Notes under the pieces: model-generated | The model's input: only the letters and a program-made list of their open reading frames with translations | Told to the model about the DNA's origin: nothing | Databases searched by the model: none | Program-made: the position numbers and the translations under genes | Shown: in pieces, positions 1 through 7,392 of the stretch | Position numbering within the stretch: the stretch's first letter is position 1 | Layout: each line of letters opens with the position of its first letter | NCBI GenBank assembly: GCA_003173915.1 | Contig: PPGL01000106.1 | Coordinates: 1-12,429, forward strand | Length of the DNA: 12,429 nucleotides | Direction of reading: 5' to 3' | DNA from: Candidatus Levyibacteriota bacterium | Lineage (GTDB): Bacteria; Patescibacteria; Microgenomatia; Levybacterales; UBA12049

Positions 1-1032
1 AGAACCTGTTAGCTTGTACATGCTTTTCTTTTCAATCATAGCACGGATAAGGGTAAAAAGTTTCTCCGGGGTGCCAATTGTTTGATTAAAAACTTCTCCA
101 AGTCCGTGTTGTTTGAAAAACTGTGCGTTTTTGAGTTGTTCGTTTTTTTGAGATACTGGAAGAGGAATGAAAAGTGCTGGTTTGTTTAAAAGCAGTAGCG
201 TTGTGACTGTATTAATGCCTGCTCTACTTACAACAAGGTCGGCACTTTCAAAAACAGCAATAATTTCACTTGGATCTATAAATTTAGTGAGTGTGTATCT
301 TTCCCTAAGCGTTGGTCCAAGCTCTTCCCTTTTTTCTGAAAGTCTTTCAAAATCTCTAAATTCTTTTGCATCTCCTGTTTGATGGACTACTTGATAATTT
401 TTGAGTAATTCCTCAAGACATCCTTCAATAAGGGTATTTATTGCGTGAGATCCAAGACTTCCTCCGACAATAACAAGTCGTGGCAATACTCCTTTTTGAA
501 TACGCTTTTGTGATGCATGCTCGAAAATTGCCGAAACAGCAGGATTTCCAGTAAGTCTCACTCGTTTTTTTGGGAAAAATTTTTCAGAAGTTTTCCATGA
601 AACACAAATTGCATCTGCAAATGGCGCAAGCATTCTATTGGCAAGTCCTGCCTCAAGAGTTTGTTCGTGTATTACGACTGGGATGCCAAGCATCTTACCA
701 ACAATACCAAGAGGTACTTCTACATATCCTCCAAATCCAACAATAACATCTGGTTTTACTTGAGACAAAATTTTATGTGCTTCTACAAATCCGCCAGGAA
801 GTTTGAGAAGTGAGGGAAAGGTTTGTTTGGTAATTTTTCTTTGAAATCTTCCTGTGTTCATATGCATAAAAGGAATGCCGCGACTTTTCATTGTTTGAAA
901 TTCAAGGGAATATGCTGGGTCTCCCTCAAGAGCATATTTCCTTCCGATGTATACTGTTTCTATATTTTTTGGAAGGTGTTCAATAACAGCAAGTGCGGGA
1001 GTAAGGTGTCCGCCAATAATTGCTAATTTCAT
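1..1032 (-). CDS. murG: MurG, lipid II-forming GlcNAc transferase (3' end cut by window edge)
   Basis: MurG transfers GlcNAc from UDP-GlcNAc to lipid I at the inner face of the membrane, giving lipid II. The start is the ATG at 1032-1030. The frame stays open for 344 codons to base 1, so the C-terminus is missing. Seen motifs are GGHLTPALAV at residues 7-16 (N-terminal acceptor-side loop), GFGGYV at 99-104, IHEQ at 121-124, GGSLGSHAIN at 190-199, HQTG at 217-220, SRAG at 269-272 and an EQ..NA segment near 298-303. These place it in glycosyltransferase family 28 with two Rossmann-like halves. The first loop is shorter than the usual GGTGGH. The residue after HEQ is Thr where Asn is usual, and the Glu expected after SRAG (TVxE) is Thr278. 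It lies 59 bases downstream of ftsW on the same strand, probably co-transcribed. No clear Shine-Dalgarno site is visible. A related GT28 enzyme is possible, but the gene order strongly favours MurG. Confidence 0.88.
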   Translation of the reverse strand, partial: MKLAIIGGHLTPALAVIEHLPKNIETVYIGRKYALEGDPAYSLEFQTMKSRGIPFMHMNTGRFQRKITKQTFPSLLKLPGGFVEAHKILSQVKPDVIVGFGGYVEVPLGIVGKMLGIPVVIHEQTLEAGLANRMLAPFADAICVSWKTSEKFFPKKRVRLTGNPAVSAIFEHASQKRIQKGVLPRLVIVGGSLGSHAINTLIEGCLEELLKNYQVVHQTGDAKEFRDFERLSEKREELGPTLRERYTLTKFIDPSEIIAVFESADLVVSRAGINTVTTLLLLNKPALFIPLPVSQKNEQLKNAQFFKQHGLGEVFNQTIGTPEKLFTLIRAMIEKKSMYKLTGS

Positions 1033-1091
1033 AGCTTCATTATCTCGCTAACACCATAAAAAATCCACAGGTTATTAGTTTGGAGTTCTTA

Positions 1092-2174
1092 TTAATTTGG
1101 GGAAGAGTGGTGACTTTGCCTGCCAATATTGAGTAAAATTCCAACAGAACACAAATCAATAATAAGTGCTGATCCGCCATACGAAATAAATGGTAATGGA
1201 ACTCCTGTTAATGGAATGAGTGCAGTTTGGGCTCCTAAATTAATAATCATTTGCATTGCCAAAAAAGCAACTATACCACTTGCTAAATATTTGCCAAAAG
1301 CATCTTTTGCCCGTGTAGCAATAAGCATACTTCGCCAGACAATAACAAGCAAAACAAAAAGAAGGACTGTCGAACCAACAAAACCTAGCTCCTCAGCAAT
1401 GATTGCAAAAATAGAATCTGTTGCATTTTCCGGTAGATACGCGTATTTTTGCAAAGAATTTCCAACTCCAACGCCAGTAAGTCCCCCAGATCCTAGTGCA
1501 ATAAGTATTTGCTTCACATGGTAAGATGTTCCCTCTCCAGAAGTGTTTGGGTTCAGAAAAGTTGCTAGGCGTTTAGCCCTATATGGTTCAATTAAAATTA
1601 AAATATAGCCAGCTACTGCAAGAAGCGGCGCAAGCAGTCCGAAATATAACACATTTCCGCCGGAAAGAAAAAAAAGAATAAGTGCCTCAAATAAAATAAT
1701 TATTGCTGTTCCCATGTCTGGCTCGAGCATAACAAGTCCAATCACAAGACCTAGTAAAAGGATAAAAGAGAGAAATTTTCCTCTTTCTTTATTTGAAAAC
1801 CACGCAGCTAAATAAATTGCGAGTGTGAGTTTGACAAATTCTGCAGGTTGTAGAATTGTTGCTCGTAAATTAAGCCACCGATGTGCGCCAAGTACTCCAA
1901 CGCCAATACCTGGAATAAATACACCAATAAGCATGCAAAGCGCCACTAAAAGAAGCGGAAGAGCAAAATTATATAGTTTGTGATAATCAAATTTTGCAAA
2001 GAAAAACATCCCAATAAATCCAAGAATCATCCAAATAGATTGGTCTTGAATATAATGGTACTTATTTCCAAAATCACGAAAAGAAATAAAAGACGAGGCG
2101 TCATAAATCATAAAAAACCCAAAGAGTGTCGTGGCACAGACAGTAATGAGCAGAATAAGGTCAATTCGTTTCAT
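1092..2174 (-). CDS. ftsW: FtsW-type SEDS peptidoglycan glycosyltransferase
   Basis: SEDS proteins polymerise lipid II into glycan strands in the membrane together with a class B penicillin-binding protein. This 360-residue protein has about ten hydrophobic segments and the family motifs: HRWLNL at 98-103, QPAEF.K at 109-115, EPDMGTA at 151-157, a YRAKRLATFLNP segment at 198-209, YLPENATDSIFA at 246-257, EELGFVG at 261-267 and PLPFISYGGS at 326-335. Asp253 in the TDSIF stretch matches the Asp regarded as essential in FtsW/RodA. I call it FtsW rather than RodA from the GSGGLTGVGVGNS and YLPE..TD style and the mraY-ftsW-murG order. The start is the ATG at 2174-2172, which overlaps the mraY stop as ATGA and suggests translational coupling. 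A longer in-frame start at 2228 would lie inside mraY and is unlikely. murD, often found between mraY and ftsW, is absent here, and no class B PBP gene is visible in the window. Confidence 0.9.
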   Translation of the reverse strand: MKRIDLILLITVCATTLFGFFMIYDASSFISFRDFGNKYHYIQDQSIWMILGFIGMFFFAKFDYHKLYNFALPLLLVALCMLIGVFIPGIGVGVLGAHRWLNLRATILQPAEFVKLTLAIYLAAWFSNKERGKFLSFILLLGLVIGLVMLEPDMGTAIIILFEALILFFLSGGNVLYFGLLAPLLAVAGYILILIEPYRAKRLATFLNPNTSGEGTSYHVKQILIALGSGGLTGVGVGNSLQKYAYLPENATDSIFAIIAEELGFVGSTVLLFVLLVIVWRSMLIATRAKDAFGKYLASGIVAFLAMQMIINLGAQTALIPLTGVPLPFISYGGSALIIDLCSVGILLNIGRQSHHSSPN

Positions 2175-3178
2175 CGAATGAATGCGAGATAAAGTCCAAC
2201 AATTGCAAAGAAAAAACCAACAAGCCAAGCACGCATAACAATTTTTGGTTCATCCCATCCTCTATATTGTAAATATAAATGAAGGGGAGAAGCAGGGAGA
2301 AGTTTGCGTTTGAGAAATTTTTTAGAAAGCATTTGAAGAAGTGAGGATCCAATTTCTAGTACAAATACTCCTCCGATAACAATAAGCGCAAGGGTTTTGC
2401 CTGTCAGTAATCCAACTACAGCCAGAACAGCCCCAAGTGCTAGCGATCCAACATCGCCAAGCCAAATACGGGCTTTATAAATATTGAAATACAAAAATGC
2501 TCCGACTGCACCAATAAGGATTGCAATAAAAATCCCAAGGGATGGATCAATTTGTGCCGATGTAATTGCGAGAAATGCTCCAAGACAAATAAGAAAAAGG
2601 CCTGCTGCAAGTCCATCGAGCCCATCTGCAATATTTGATGCATTGGTAAATGCAACAATAACAAATGCAGAAAAAGGAATATAGAGAAATCCGAGACTTG
2701 CAAGTCCTATGCCGCGAATAAAAATAAAAGTATACCCAAGTTTGAAATACAAGATGAATGCAATAATGAATGCAATAATCCACTGAATAATAAATTTATG
2801 ACGCATGCGAAGACCAAAAAACGCTGATGGATTGTGGGCAAGCTTTTTTAAATCGTCATACATCCCAAGCATGCCAAAACCAACAAATGTGATAAGAATA
2901 ACAGCAATAGTCCATGGGTTGATTTGTACATTTAGTAATCCATAAGACCATAAAGTGAGTACGGATGTCACTAAAATGACTAGAAGGCCCCCTCCGACAG
3001 GTGTTCCGACTTTCCAGGCATTAAATTTATCAAAAATTGGAGTGCGTTTGTTAAATGGATCTTTTGTTACTTGGTGTTGTCGCTGGAGTTTTATCCTATA
3101 TAAAAAATCTATAAACGGAACAAGCAAAATGCTCGTAATAAAAGCAGATAGGATTGTCAGCCCTAAAAATTGCGCCAT
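2171..3178 (-). CDS. mraY: MraY, phospho-MurNAc-pentapeptide transferase
   Basis: MraY joins phospho-MurNAc-pentapeptide to undecaprenyl phosphate, making lipid I, the first membrane step of peptidoglycan synthesis. The protein has 335 residues, close to the family norm (about 320-360), with about ten membrane segments. Visible motifs are KVGTPVGGG at 56-64 (the usual form is GTPTMGG), the Mg-binding YDDLKK at 107-112, TNASNIADGLDGLAAG at 178-193, and IWLGDVGSLALG at 238-249 with the catalytic-site Asp242. A C-terminal SPLHLYLQ..GW.EP lies at 297-311. The last of these normally reads PxHHHFE; only the first His of the triad is kept. The gene is the first of a minus-strand run and its stop overlaps the ftsW start. 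Upstream there is both an AGGAG sequence 11 bases before the ATG and a perfect TATAAT closer to it, so the translation start signal is ambiguous. The identification itself is secure. Confidence 0.93.
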   Translation of the reverse strand: MAQFLGLTILSAFITSILLVPFIDFLYRIKLQRQHQVTKDPFNKRTPIFDKFNAWKVGTPVGGGLLVILVTSVLTLWSYGLLNVQINPWTIAVILITFVGFGMLGMYDDLKKLAHNPSAFFGLRMRHKFIIQWIIAFIIAFILYFKLGYTFIFIRGIGLASLGFLYIPFSAFVIVAFTNASNIADGLDGLAAGLFLICLGAFLAITSAQIDPSLGIFIAILIGAVGAFLYFNIYKARIWLGDVGSLALGAVLAVVGLLTGKTLALIVIGGVFVLEIGSSLLQMLSKKFLKRKLLPASPLHLYLQYRGWDEPKIVMRAWLVGFFFAIVGLYLAFIR

Positions 3179-3183
3179 ACTGT

Positions 3184-3189
3184 ATTATA
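3184..3189 (-). promoter_or_regulatory. TATAAT -10-like box just upstream of mraY
   Basis: On the minus strand a perfect TATAAT ends 5 bases before the mraY ATG (3178). If used, transcription would begin at or within a base or two of the start codon, giving a nearly leaderless mRNA. The -35 is poor (TTGCTT at 18-base spacing). AGGAG sits immediately upstream of the box (11 bases from the ATG) and would act as Shine-Dalgarno if transcription starts further upstream. The two readings exclude each other and the sequence alone does not decide. Confidence 0.35.
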
Positions 3190-3207
3190 CTCCTCGCCAC
3201 GGAAAAG

Positions 3208-3237
3208 AAGCAAACAAAAAGATTGTCCTGTTTGCTT
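3208..3237. repeat. Inverted repeat in the divergent mraY / surface-protein intergenic region
   Basis: AAGCAAACA at 3208-3216 is the exact reverse complement of TGTTTGCTT at 3229-3237, with a 12-base spacer. It lies between two divergent genes, 30-60 bases upstream of mraY and 58-87 bases upstream of the other start. That placement suits an operator or a leader hairpin. No T-run follows on either strand that would make a convincing terminator. Confidence 0.4.
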
Positions 3238-3269
3238 AAAATACAGATTTTTTCTAACTGTGATTGGTA

Positions 3270-3299
3270 TTGACAAGCAATATGATTTTTTGGAATGAT
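3270..3299 (+). promoter_or_regulatory. Possible promoter of the surface glycosidase-like gene
   Basis: A perfect TTGACA at 3270-3275 is followed after 18 bases by AATGAT at 3294-3299 (4 of 6 matches to TATAAT). If real, transcription would begin near 3306, next to an in-frame ATG at 3307, so that ATG rather than 3295 would be the start. The -10 box is weak and overlaps the first ATG, so this is tentative. Confidence 0.25.
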
Positions 3300-5838
3300 A
3301 AATAAAATGGCTAAAATTACCTGGGTAAAATCTAGATATAAAAGCAAGCCTCCTCGCAGCGGATTTTTTAAAAAATTAAGGTATTGGTATTTCTCGCTCG
3401 ATTCCTTTACTCGTAGCACATACCTTATTCTATTTTGTATTCTTGTTATAACTCCAATAGTTATATCGGGGTATCTTATTTTTCGAAGTAAAGCATCTAC
3501 TACAGCTTACGCTCCGCCCGTAGATTATCCGACTAATTTACTCCAGCCACCAAAATCAGCTTGGGAAACGTTTGAAAACAATTATGGACAGTCTTGGGCA
3601 AATTTCTTGACAACAAATCCCTATATTCCACTTGGGTATCAGACTGGCTATAATTCAAGCAACAAACCTTTTGGTTTTCAAGGACAACTTCGCCAAGAAG
3701 ATGTCAATCTTTTTTCTAAAGCATCAAGCCCCCTTGTCATTTTTGATCAGGAACCAACCATGGGAACACAGACCTACAACCTAAACTTTTATACAAATGT
3801 GGCAAGTCAATTACATGCTGTTGGGAAAAAAACAATTGCTTATTTTACTCCTACAAAAGGTTGGGATGCTGAAAATGCAGATTATGACACTACTAATGGT
3901 GTATTTATTCAGTCTGCACTCAATCAATATACAAATCCAACGGTTACATATAACGAGCAATGGTTTGTCCATAACGATCCAAATTGTACTGGAACAGCAG
4001 ATATATCAATGCGACTTCCTCATGACGAATCAAAATATATCATGGATATTACCAATCCAGATGTGAGAAATTATATGGCACAATATGTAGCAAGAATGCT
4101 AAATCAAAATCACATGGATGGTATATTTATTGATTGGGTTTTTAGCCCTACATTTTTCCCAACACCCGTTGCCGACAGGCCACTTGTTTGTCCAACGATT
4201 CTTAATAACTGGGCAAGTAGTACTGTGTCTCTTTTCGCAGAAATTAAGCAATATAGTCCTAATATGATTCTTTTCTATAACAACATAGATCTTTTTAACA
4301 CGATATATAATAATCAAGCTATAGGATATCAAGCATTTTGGAATTGGGAACAGCAGCTTATGCAACATGCAGATGGAGTGGAATATGAATTTGCTGATGA
4401 GTCAAAAATAACATCATTTTCACAAACTCTCTATCCCAAGTCTCCAACTGGAGTAAGTCCATATCAGGAGCTGCAAAACATGATCAATTTTACTGTTGGC
4501 CAAGGAAAATATCTTGCTATTGGGCTCTCTGCAGACGGGTACAAGCACATTCTTAATGCATCTTACCCAAATGTTACCTATCAACAACAGTCTCTGCTTG
4601 AAGAGTATTATTTGGCATTTCTTATGACTTTTTACCAAGGAAATTCAAGTACTCCACCAAAAATGTTTGGTATTTTTAATACTCAAACTCCAACTTCTAC
4701 CAACTATCAAAGTGAAGAGTATTTTGCGAATATGAGTATGCCTATAGGAGATCCAGATCCAGCAAACCCTATTGCAGTGGAGGATCCAAATCATCCAGGA
4801 CTGTTTCTAAGAAAATTCACACACGGCTACGTTATATGGGACAATATTCCAAGTAGTGTTAATTCATTACCTATTACTGTACAATTACCTCAACCTATGG
4901 TGGACGACACAGGAAATTTAGATACTTCCTATACTGTCTATCCTCGCGATAATACACAAAATATGCCATCTGCAATGATTTTTGCCACGCCAGATGTCTA
5001 TCCACCAAATAATCTATCCTTTGAGACTCCATGGAATTGGTTATTTAATGGAGTTCCATCAGAAACAACTGTTGATGCAACAACTGCACATTCAGGGGTA
5101 AGGTCAATGCATATTGGACAGGGATTTGGTGATAGTCCAGGAGTAAGTCAAGCGTATACGTTTTCTCCAGGAAACGTGTACCAGTGGTCTGCGTGGGTAA
5201 AGACAGCAAATAGTGGTTCTATAACAAACACTGTACGGGCGATTATTCTTCCGAATAATATGGAACAAGTAATGTCATTGCCTTTGAATACAAATGGGAT
5301 GTGGCAACAAATCAGTATGTGTTTTGATGTTCCTTCAGGAGCTTCTGTGCAAGGGTCAAATGCATTTATTTTAGAAACAGCAAATCAACCTACACAAGGA
5401 GATGTCTGGTTTGATGATATTTCACTTACCCTTGATCATCCAGATACCCAACCAGCAACAAACACATGTCCAACAACAGTTCCTGCTGTCACAATTCCTG
5501 CAAATGGAATATTTACTCCAATGCCAACGCCGACACCAACCCCAACGCCTCCTCCAGACACTATTCTTCCAATAGTTTCTTTGACAGCACCCACCTCTAC
5601 ATCTGTTGCACGAAGATCAACGGTGGCTATTGCTGCAACAGCATCAGATAATGTAGGCGTTACAAGAGTGCTCTTTCTTGTAAATGGCGTAACGGTTTGT
5701 ACGGACACGGCAGCTCCTTATTCCTGTAACTGGTCTGTTTCTGGAAAGTCAGGAGCTAACTACACGATTACAGCAAACGCTTATGATGCATCTGGCAATA
5801 TTGGAAGAAGTGCTCCTATTAATGTAACCTCACATTAG
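3295..5838 (+). CDS. Membrane-anchored surface protein: putative glycoside hydrolase, CBM-like and Ig-like domains
   Basis: The 847-residue protein begins with a basic cytoplasmic tail (residues 1-42) and one membrane segment (about 43-64), so most of it faces outside. Residues about 105-520 resemble the hypothetical glycosyl-hydrolase GHL15-type TIM barrel: DQEPTM at 151-156, DITNPDVRNYMAQYVARML at 251-269, then MDGIFIDWV at 274-282 with Asp280 a candidate catalytic residue, and a closing LRKFTHGYVIWDN at 505-517. Residues about 570-713 look like a jelly-roll carbohydrate-binding module (CBM4/9-like: NLSFE, HSGVRSM, WFDDISL). A PTPTPTPTPPP linker follows at 744-754, then an Ig-like domain (756-845: ATASDNVGV, VNGVTVCTD, ANAYDASGN). 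The substrate is unknown. It is divergent from mraY. The start at 3295 is uncertain; ATG 3307 is equally possible and neither has a good Shine-Dalgarno site. A short stem (AATGT/ACATT) followed by six T at 5821-5844 may be a weak terminator. The domain calls come from remembered family patterns, not a search. Confidence 0.72.
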   Translation: MINKMAKITWVKSRYKSKPPRSGFFKKLRYWYFSLDSFTRSTYLILFCILVITPIVISGYLIFRSKASTTAYAPPVDYPTNLLQPPKSAWETFENNYGQSWANFLTTNPYIPLGYQTGYNSSNKPFGFQGQLRQEDVNLFSKASSPLVIFDQEPTMGTQTYNLNFYTNVASQLHAVGKKTIAYFTPTKGWDAENADYDTTNGVFIQSALNQYTNPTVTYNEQWFVHNDPNCTGTADISMRLPHDESKYIMDITNPDVRNYMAQYVARMLNQNHMDGIFIDWVFSPTFFPTPVADRPLVCPTILNNWASSTVSLFAEIKQYSPNMILFYNNIDLFNTIYNNQAIGYQAFWNWEQQLMQHADGVEYEFADESKITSFSQTLYPKSPTGVSPYQELQNMINFTVGQGKYLAIGLSADGYKHILNASYPNVTYQQQSLLEEYYLAFLMTFYQGNSSTPPKMFGIFNTQTPTSTNYQSEEYFANMSMPIGDPDPANPIAVEDPNHPGLFLRKFTHGYVIWDNIPSSVNSLPITVQLPQPMVDDTGNLDTSYTVYPRDNTQNMPSAMIFATPDVYPPNNLSFETPWNWLFNGVPSETTVDATTAHSGVRSMHIGQGFGDSPGVSQAYTFSPGNVYQWSAWVKTANSGSITNTVRAIILPNNMEQVMSLPLNTNGMWQQISMCFDVPSGASVQGSNAFILETANQPTQGDVWFDDISLTLDHPDTQPATNTCPTTVPAVTIPANGIFTPMPTPTPTPTPPPDTILPIVSLTAPTSTSVARRSTVAIAATASDNVGVTRVLFLVNGVTVCTDTAAPYSCNWSVSGKSGANYTITANAYDASGNIGRSAPINVTSH

Positions 5839-5894
5839 TTTTTTGTAGCAGAAAAGTTCTCTTACATTTAGAAGCGATTAATTAATTTCCTCTG

Positions 5895-5966
5895 AGCGGG
5901 TGACGGGAATTGAACCCGCTGCCTTTTCCTTGGGAAGGAAACGCGCAACCGATACGCCACACCCGC
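5895..5966 (-). tRNA. tRNA-Gly, anticodon CCC
   Basis: The reverse strand folds as a complete cloverleaf of 72 bases. The acceptor stem is GCGGGTG with CACCCGC. The D stem is GCGT/GCGC, the anticodon stem TTTCC/GGAAA with loop TTCCCAA, and the T stem GCGGG/CCCGT with loop TTCAATT. The anticodon is CCC, reading GGG glycine codons. The discriminator base is T, as expected for bacterial tRNA-Gly. CCA is not encoded, so it must be added after transcription. It lies on the opposite strand to the preceding large gene, whose stop is 56 bases away, and has its own promoter. Confidence 0.95.
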
Positions 5967-5975
5967 AATATTAGC

Positions 5976-6004
5976 ATTATAATTCAACACAGATTTTTCC
6001 TCAA
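5976..6004 (-). promoter_or_regulatory. Promoter of tRNA-Gly
   Basis: On the minus strand TTGAGG (6004-5999) and a perfect TATAAT (5981-5976) are separated by exactly 17 bases. The -10 box ends 9 bases before the mature tRNA 5' end, so the start would lie only a few bases upstream of the tRNA. This is the clearest consensus-like promoter in the window and implies the tRNA is transcribed apart from queF. Confidence 0.7.
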
Positions 6005-6025
6005 GGAGAAAGGAGATTACAGAAG

Positions 6026-6439
6026 TTATGCGTTCTTTTTTGACTGCTTATCCCAATGATACGTCGCATCTATTGCAATCCCACCTCTAACATGGAATTT
6101 TACTGTAACATCGATTGACACTGGAAGTAAAAATTTCACGAAATCCTGAGCAATATCTACAGCCAAATGTTCGTGAAAAATCCCTTCATTTCTAAATGTT
6201 TCAAGATACAACTTTACAGACTTTGATTCAACAACAAATTTGTCTGGTACATAACTAATATCGATTTGTGCGTAATCCGGTTGTCCCGTCATTGGGCAAA
6301 GACATGTGAATTCTGTACAGTGAAGTGTAACTGTAATTTGTCCTGGTGCATGATTTGGAAATACTTCAAGACTGCGATTAATAGTTGCATTTCCTCCAAG
6401 TTTTGTAAGCGTTTTTAGATCAATTTTGCTTGTTGGCAT
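6026..6439 (-). CDS. queF: QueF, NADPH-dependent preQ0 (7-cyano-7-deazaguanine) reductase
   Basis: QueF reduces the nitrile of preQ0 to the amine preQ1 in the cytoplasm, a step of queuosine synthesis for tRNA modification. At 137 residues it is the short, single-domain (B. subtilis-like) type. Visible are FTCLCPMTGQPDYA at 44-57, with Cys48 in the position of the thioimide-forming cysteine and Asp55 as the matching acid, and the family signature ESKSVKLYLETFRNEG at 71-86. FHEH at 88-91 follows, with His89/Glu90 as substrate-binding positions. The ATG is 18 bases downstream of the LysM gene stop on the same strand, so the two are probably one transcript. A TATAAT at 6456-6451 lies 11 bases before the ATG but lacks a good -35. 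No Shine-Dalgarno site is visible. No other queuosine genes are in this window, so preQ0 would come from genes elsewhere or by salvage. Confidence 0.94.
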   Translation of the reverse strand: MPTSKIDLKTLTKLGGNATINRSLEVFPNHAPGQITVTLHCTEFTCLCPMTGQPDYAQIDISYVPDKFVVESKSVKLYLETFRNEGIFHEHLAVDIAQDFVKFLLPVSIDVTVKFHVRGGIAIDATYHWDKQSKKNA

Positions 6440-6457
6440 AACTTCAGTATATTATAA

Positions 6458-7108
6458 TTAACGAGGTAATGTAAGAATATTTCCAGAGAAAATAAGATCG
6501 GGATTTGCTAGATTATTTGCTTTTGCAATATCTGTCCACCTGTAACCATCTGCATATGCTCGTACTGCAATATCCCACAAACTGTCACCGGATTGTACTG
6601 TGTACGATGTTGTTTTAATTTCGTTATCATCTGGAGTTGGTACTACTGCGGATGTTTGTTGGGCGACTGTGGGTTGTTTTATTGCTGGGATAATGAGTTT
6701 ATTACCTGCAAATAGCACATCTGGGTTGTCCAAATTATTTGTTTTTGCAATATCTACCCAGTTATATCCAGAATTATAAAACTTTTCAGAAATACTCCAC
6801 AAATCGTCTCCTGGTTGTATCACATACTCTTTTTGTGTTGTAGCAGACATTTTTGTTTGGGTGCCTTGTGTTTCATCAAGCGCTTTTGTAACTGCTGATG
6901 TATTCACAGTGTTTGTTGCTGATATTTGTTGGGTGTGACGAAGTTTGGCAAGTGATCCAACAAAAAGAAATGCAATAATAACAACAATAATACCCATCAT
7001 AAAACTCGTATACGATTCTCCCCAACGAAACCATTTTGTTGAGTGTTGAATTGGTTCGGAGACATCTTTGTTACGACGTTTATTTTTTATTTGTGTCTTT
7101 CTTGGCAT
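6458..7108 (-). CDS. Membrane-anchored protein with two LysM domains
   Basis: The 216-residue protein has a basic N-terminus (PRKTQIKNKRRNK at 2-14), one membrane segment (about 34-53) and a Ser/Thr/Gln-rich spacer. Two LysM domains follow, at about 94-142 (YVIQPGDDLWSISEKFY, then NW.DIAKTNNL and AGNKLIIP) and 168-215 (YTVQSGDSLWDIAVRAY, RWTDIAKANNL, SGNILTLP). LysM binds GlcNAc-containing glycan, so it likely sits on the outer face and holds peptidoglycan. No catalytic domain is present, which suggests a structural or tethering role. I chose the ATG at 7108. A longer reading from 7156 would begin upstream of the predicted transcription start given by the -10 at 7150-7145, so it cannot be used if that promoter is right. 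queF follows 18 bases downstream. The two LysM copies are similar to each other, consistent with an internal duplication. Confidence 0.85.
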   Translation of the reverse strand: MPRKTQIKNKRRNKDVSEPIQHSTKWFRWGESYTSFMMGIIVVIIAFLFVGSLAKLRHTQQISATNTVNTSAVTKALDETQGTQTKMSATTQKEYVIQPGDDLWSISEKFYNSGYNWVDIAKTNNLDNPDVLFAGNKLIIPAIKQPTVAQQTSAVVPTPDDNEIKTTSYTVQSGDSLWDIAVRAYADGYRWTDIAKANNLANPDLIFSGNILTLPR

Positions 7109-7144
7109 ATTGTGTGTGTTGGCGGGCAGAGGCAAGTCCAAACG

Positions 7145-7172
7145 AGTATACCACAAATTTTACGAATATCAA
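7145..7172 (-). promoter_or_regulatory. Promoter of the LysM gene (and probably queF)
   Basis: On the minus strand TTGATA (7172-7167, 5 of 6 to consensus), a 16-base spacer and TATACT (7150-7145, 5 of 6) are present. TG stands one base before the -10, making it an extended -10 promoter. Transcription should start near 7138, leaving a leader of about 30 bases before the ATG at 7108. This site decides the start of the LysM gene. Confidence 0.65.
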
Positions 7173-7304
7173 GCCTAAAAAGCAAAAAAGATCATGGTAT
7201 ATTTACTAGTAGATAAGAGTATGGATTGTGGAGTGAACAGTTTTTGCGAAGTGTCATTTCTCTAGAGATTCGGACAATCAACTTACAGTAACCTTGTGGA
7301 ATTG

Positions 7305-7378
7305 CGGGGTGGACGGGACTCGAACCCGCGACCTCTTCCGTGACAGGGAAGCGCTCTAACCAACTGAGCTACCACCCC
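7305..7378 (-). tRNA. tRNA-Asp, anticodon GTC
   Basis: The reverse strand gives a 74-base cloverleaf. The acceptor is GGGGTGG/CCACCCC, the D stem GCTC/GAGC with loop AGTTGGTTA, the anticodon stem CTTCC/GGAAG with loop CTGTCAC, and the T stem GCGGG/CCCGT with loop TTCGAGT. The anticodon GTC reads Asp codons, and the discriminator G fits tRNA-Asp. CCA is not encoded. I find no convincing promoter in the A/T-rich stretch upstream. The LysM gene downstream has its own promoter. Confidence 0.96.
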
Positions 7379-7392
7379 AAGTTCAAAATTCT

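Noticed and set aside
1129..1524. 131-codon open frame on the plus strand
   Set aside because: It lies wholly antisense to the well-supported ftsW gene and its translation resembles no protein family; it is a shadow frame.
5496..5650. Pro/Thr codon-rich tract that might be a tandem DNA repeat or recombination site
   Set aside because: It is explained by the PTPTPTPTPPP linker between the CBM-like and Ig-like domains of the surface protein.
7109..7156. N-terminal extension of the LysM protein from an ATG at 7156
   Set aside because: The extended -10 promoter at 7145-7172 would begin transcription near 7138, downstream of that ATG, and the added residues look unlike a signal or tail.
7252..7276. 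TCTCTAGAGA palindrome flanked by TGTC and GACA, looking like another TGTCAT-type repeat end
   Set aside because: The outer TGTC/GACA are off-centre by one base relative to the palindrome and the rest does not match the elements at 7484 or 11651; probably chance.
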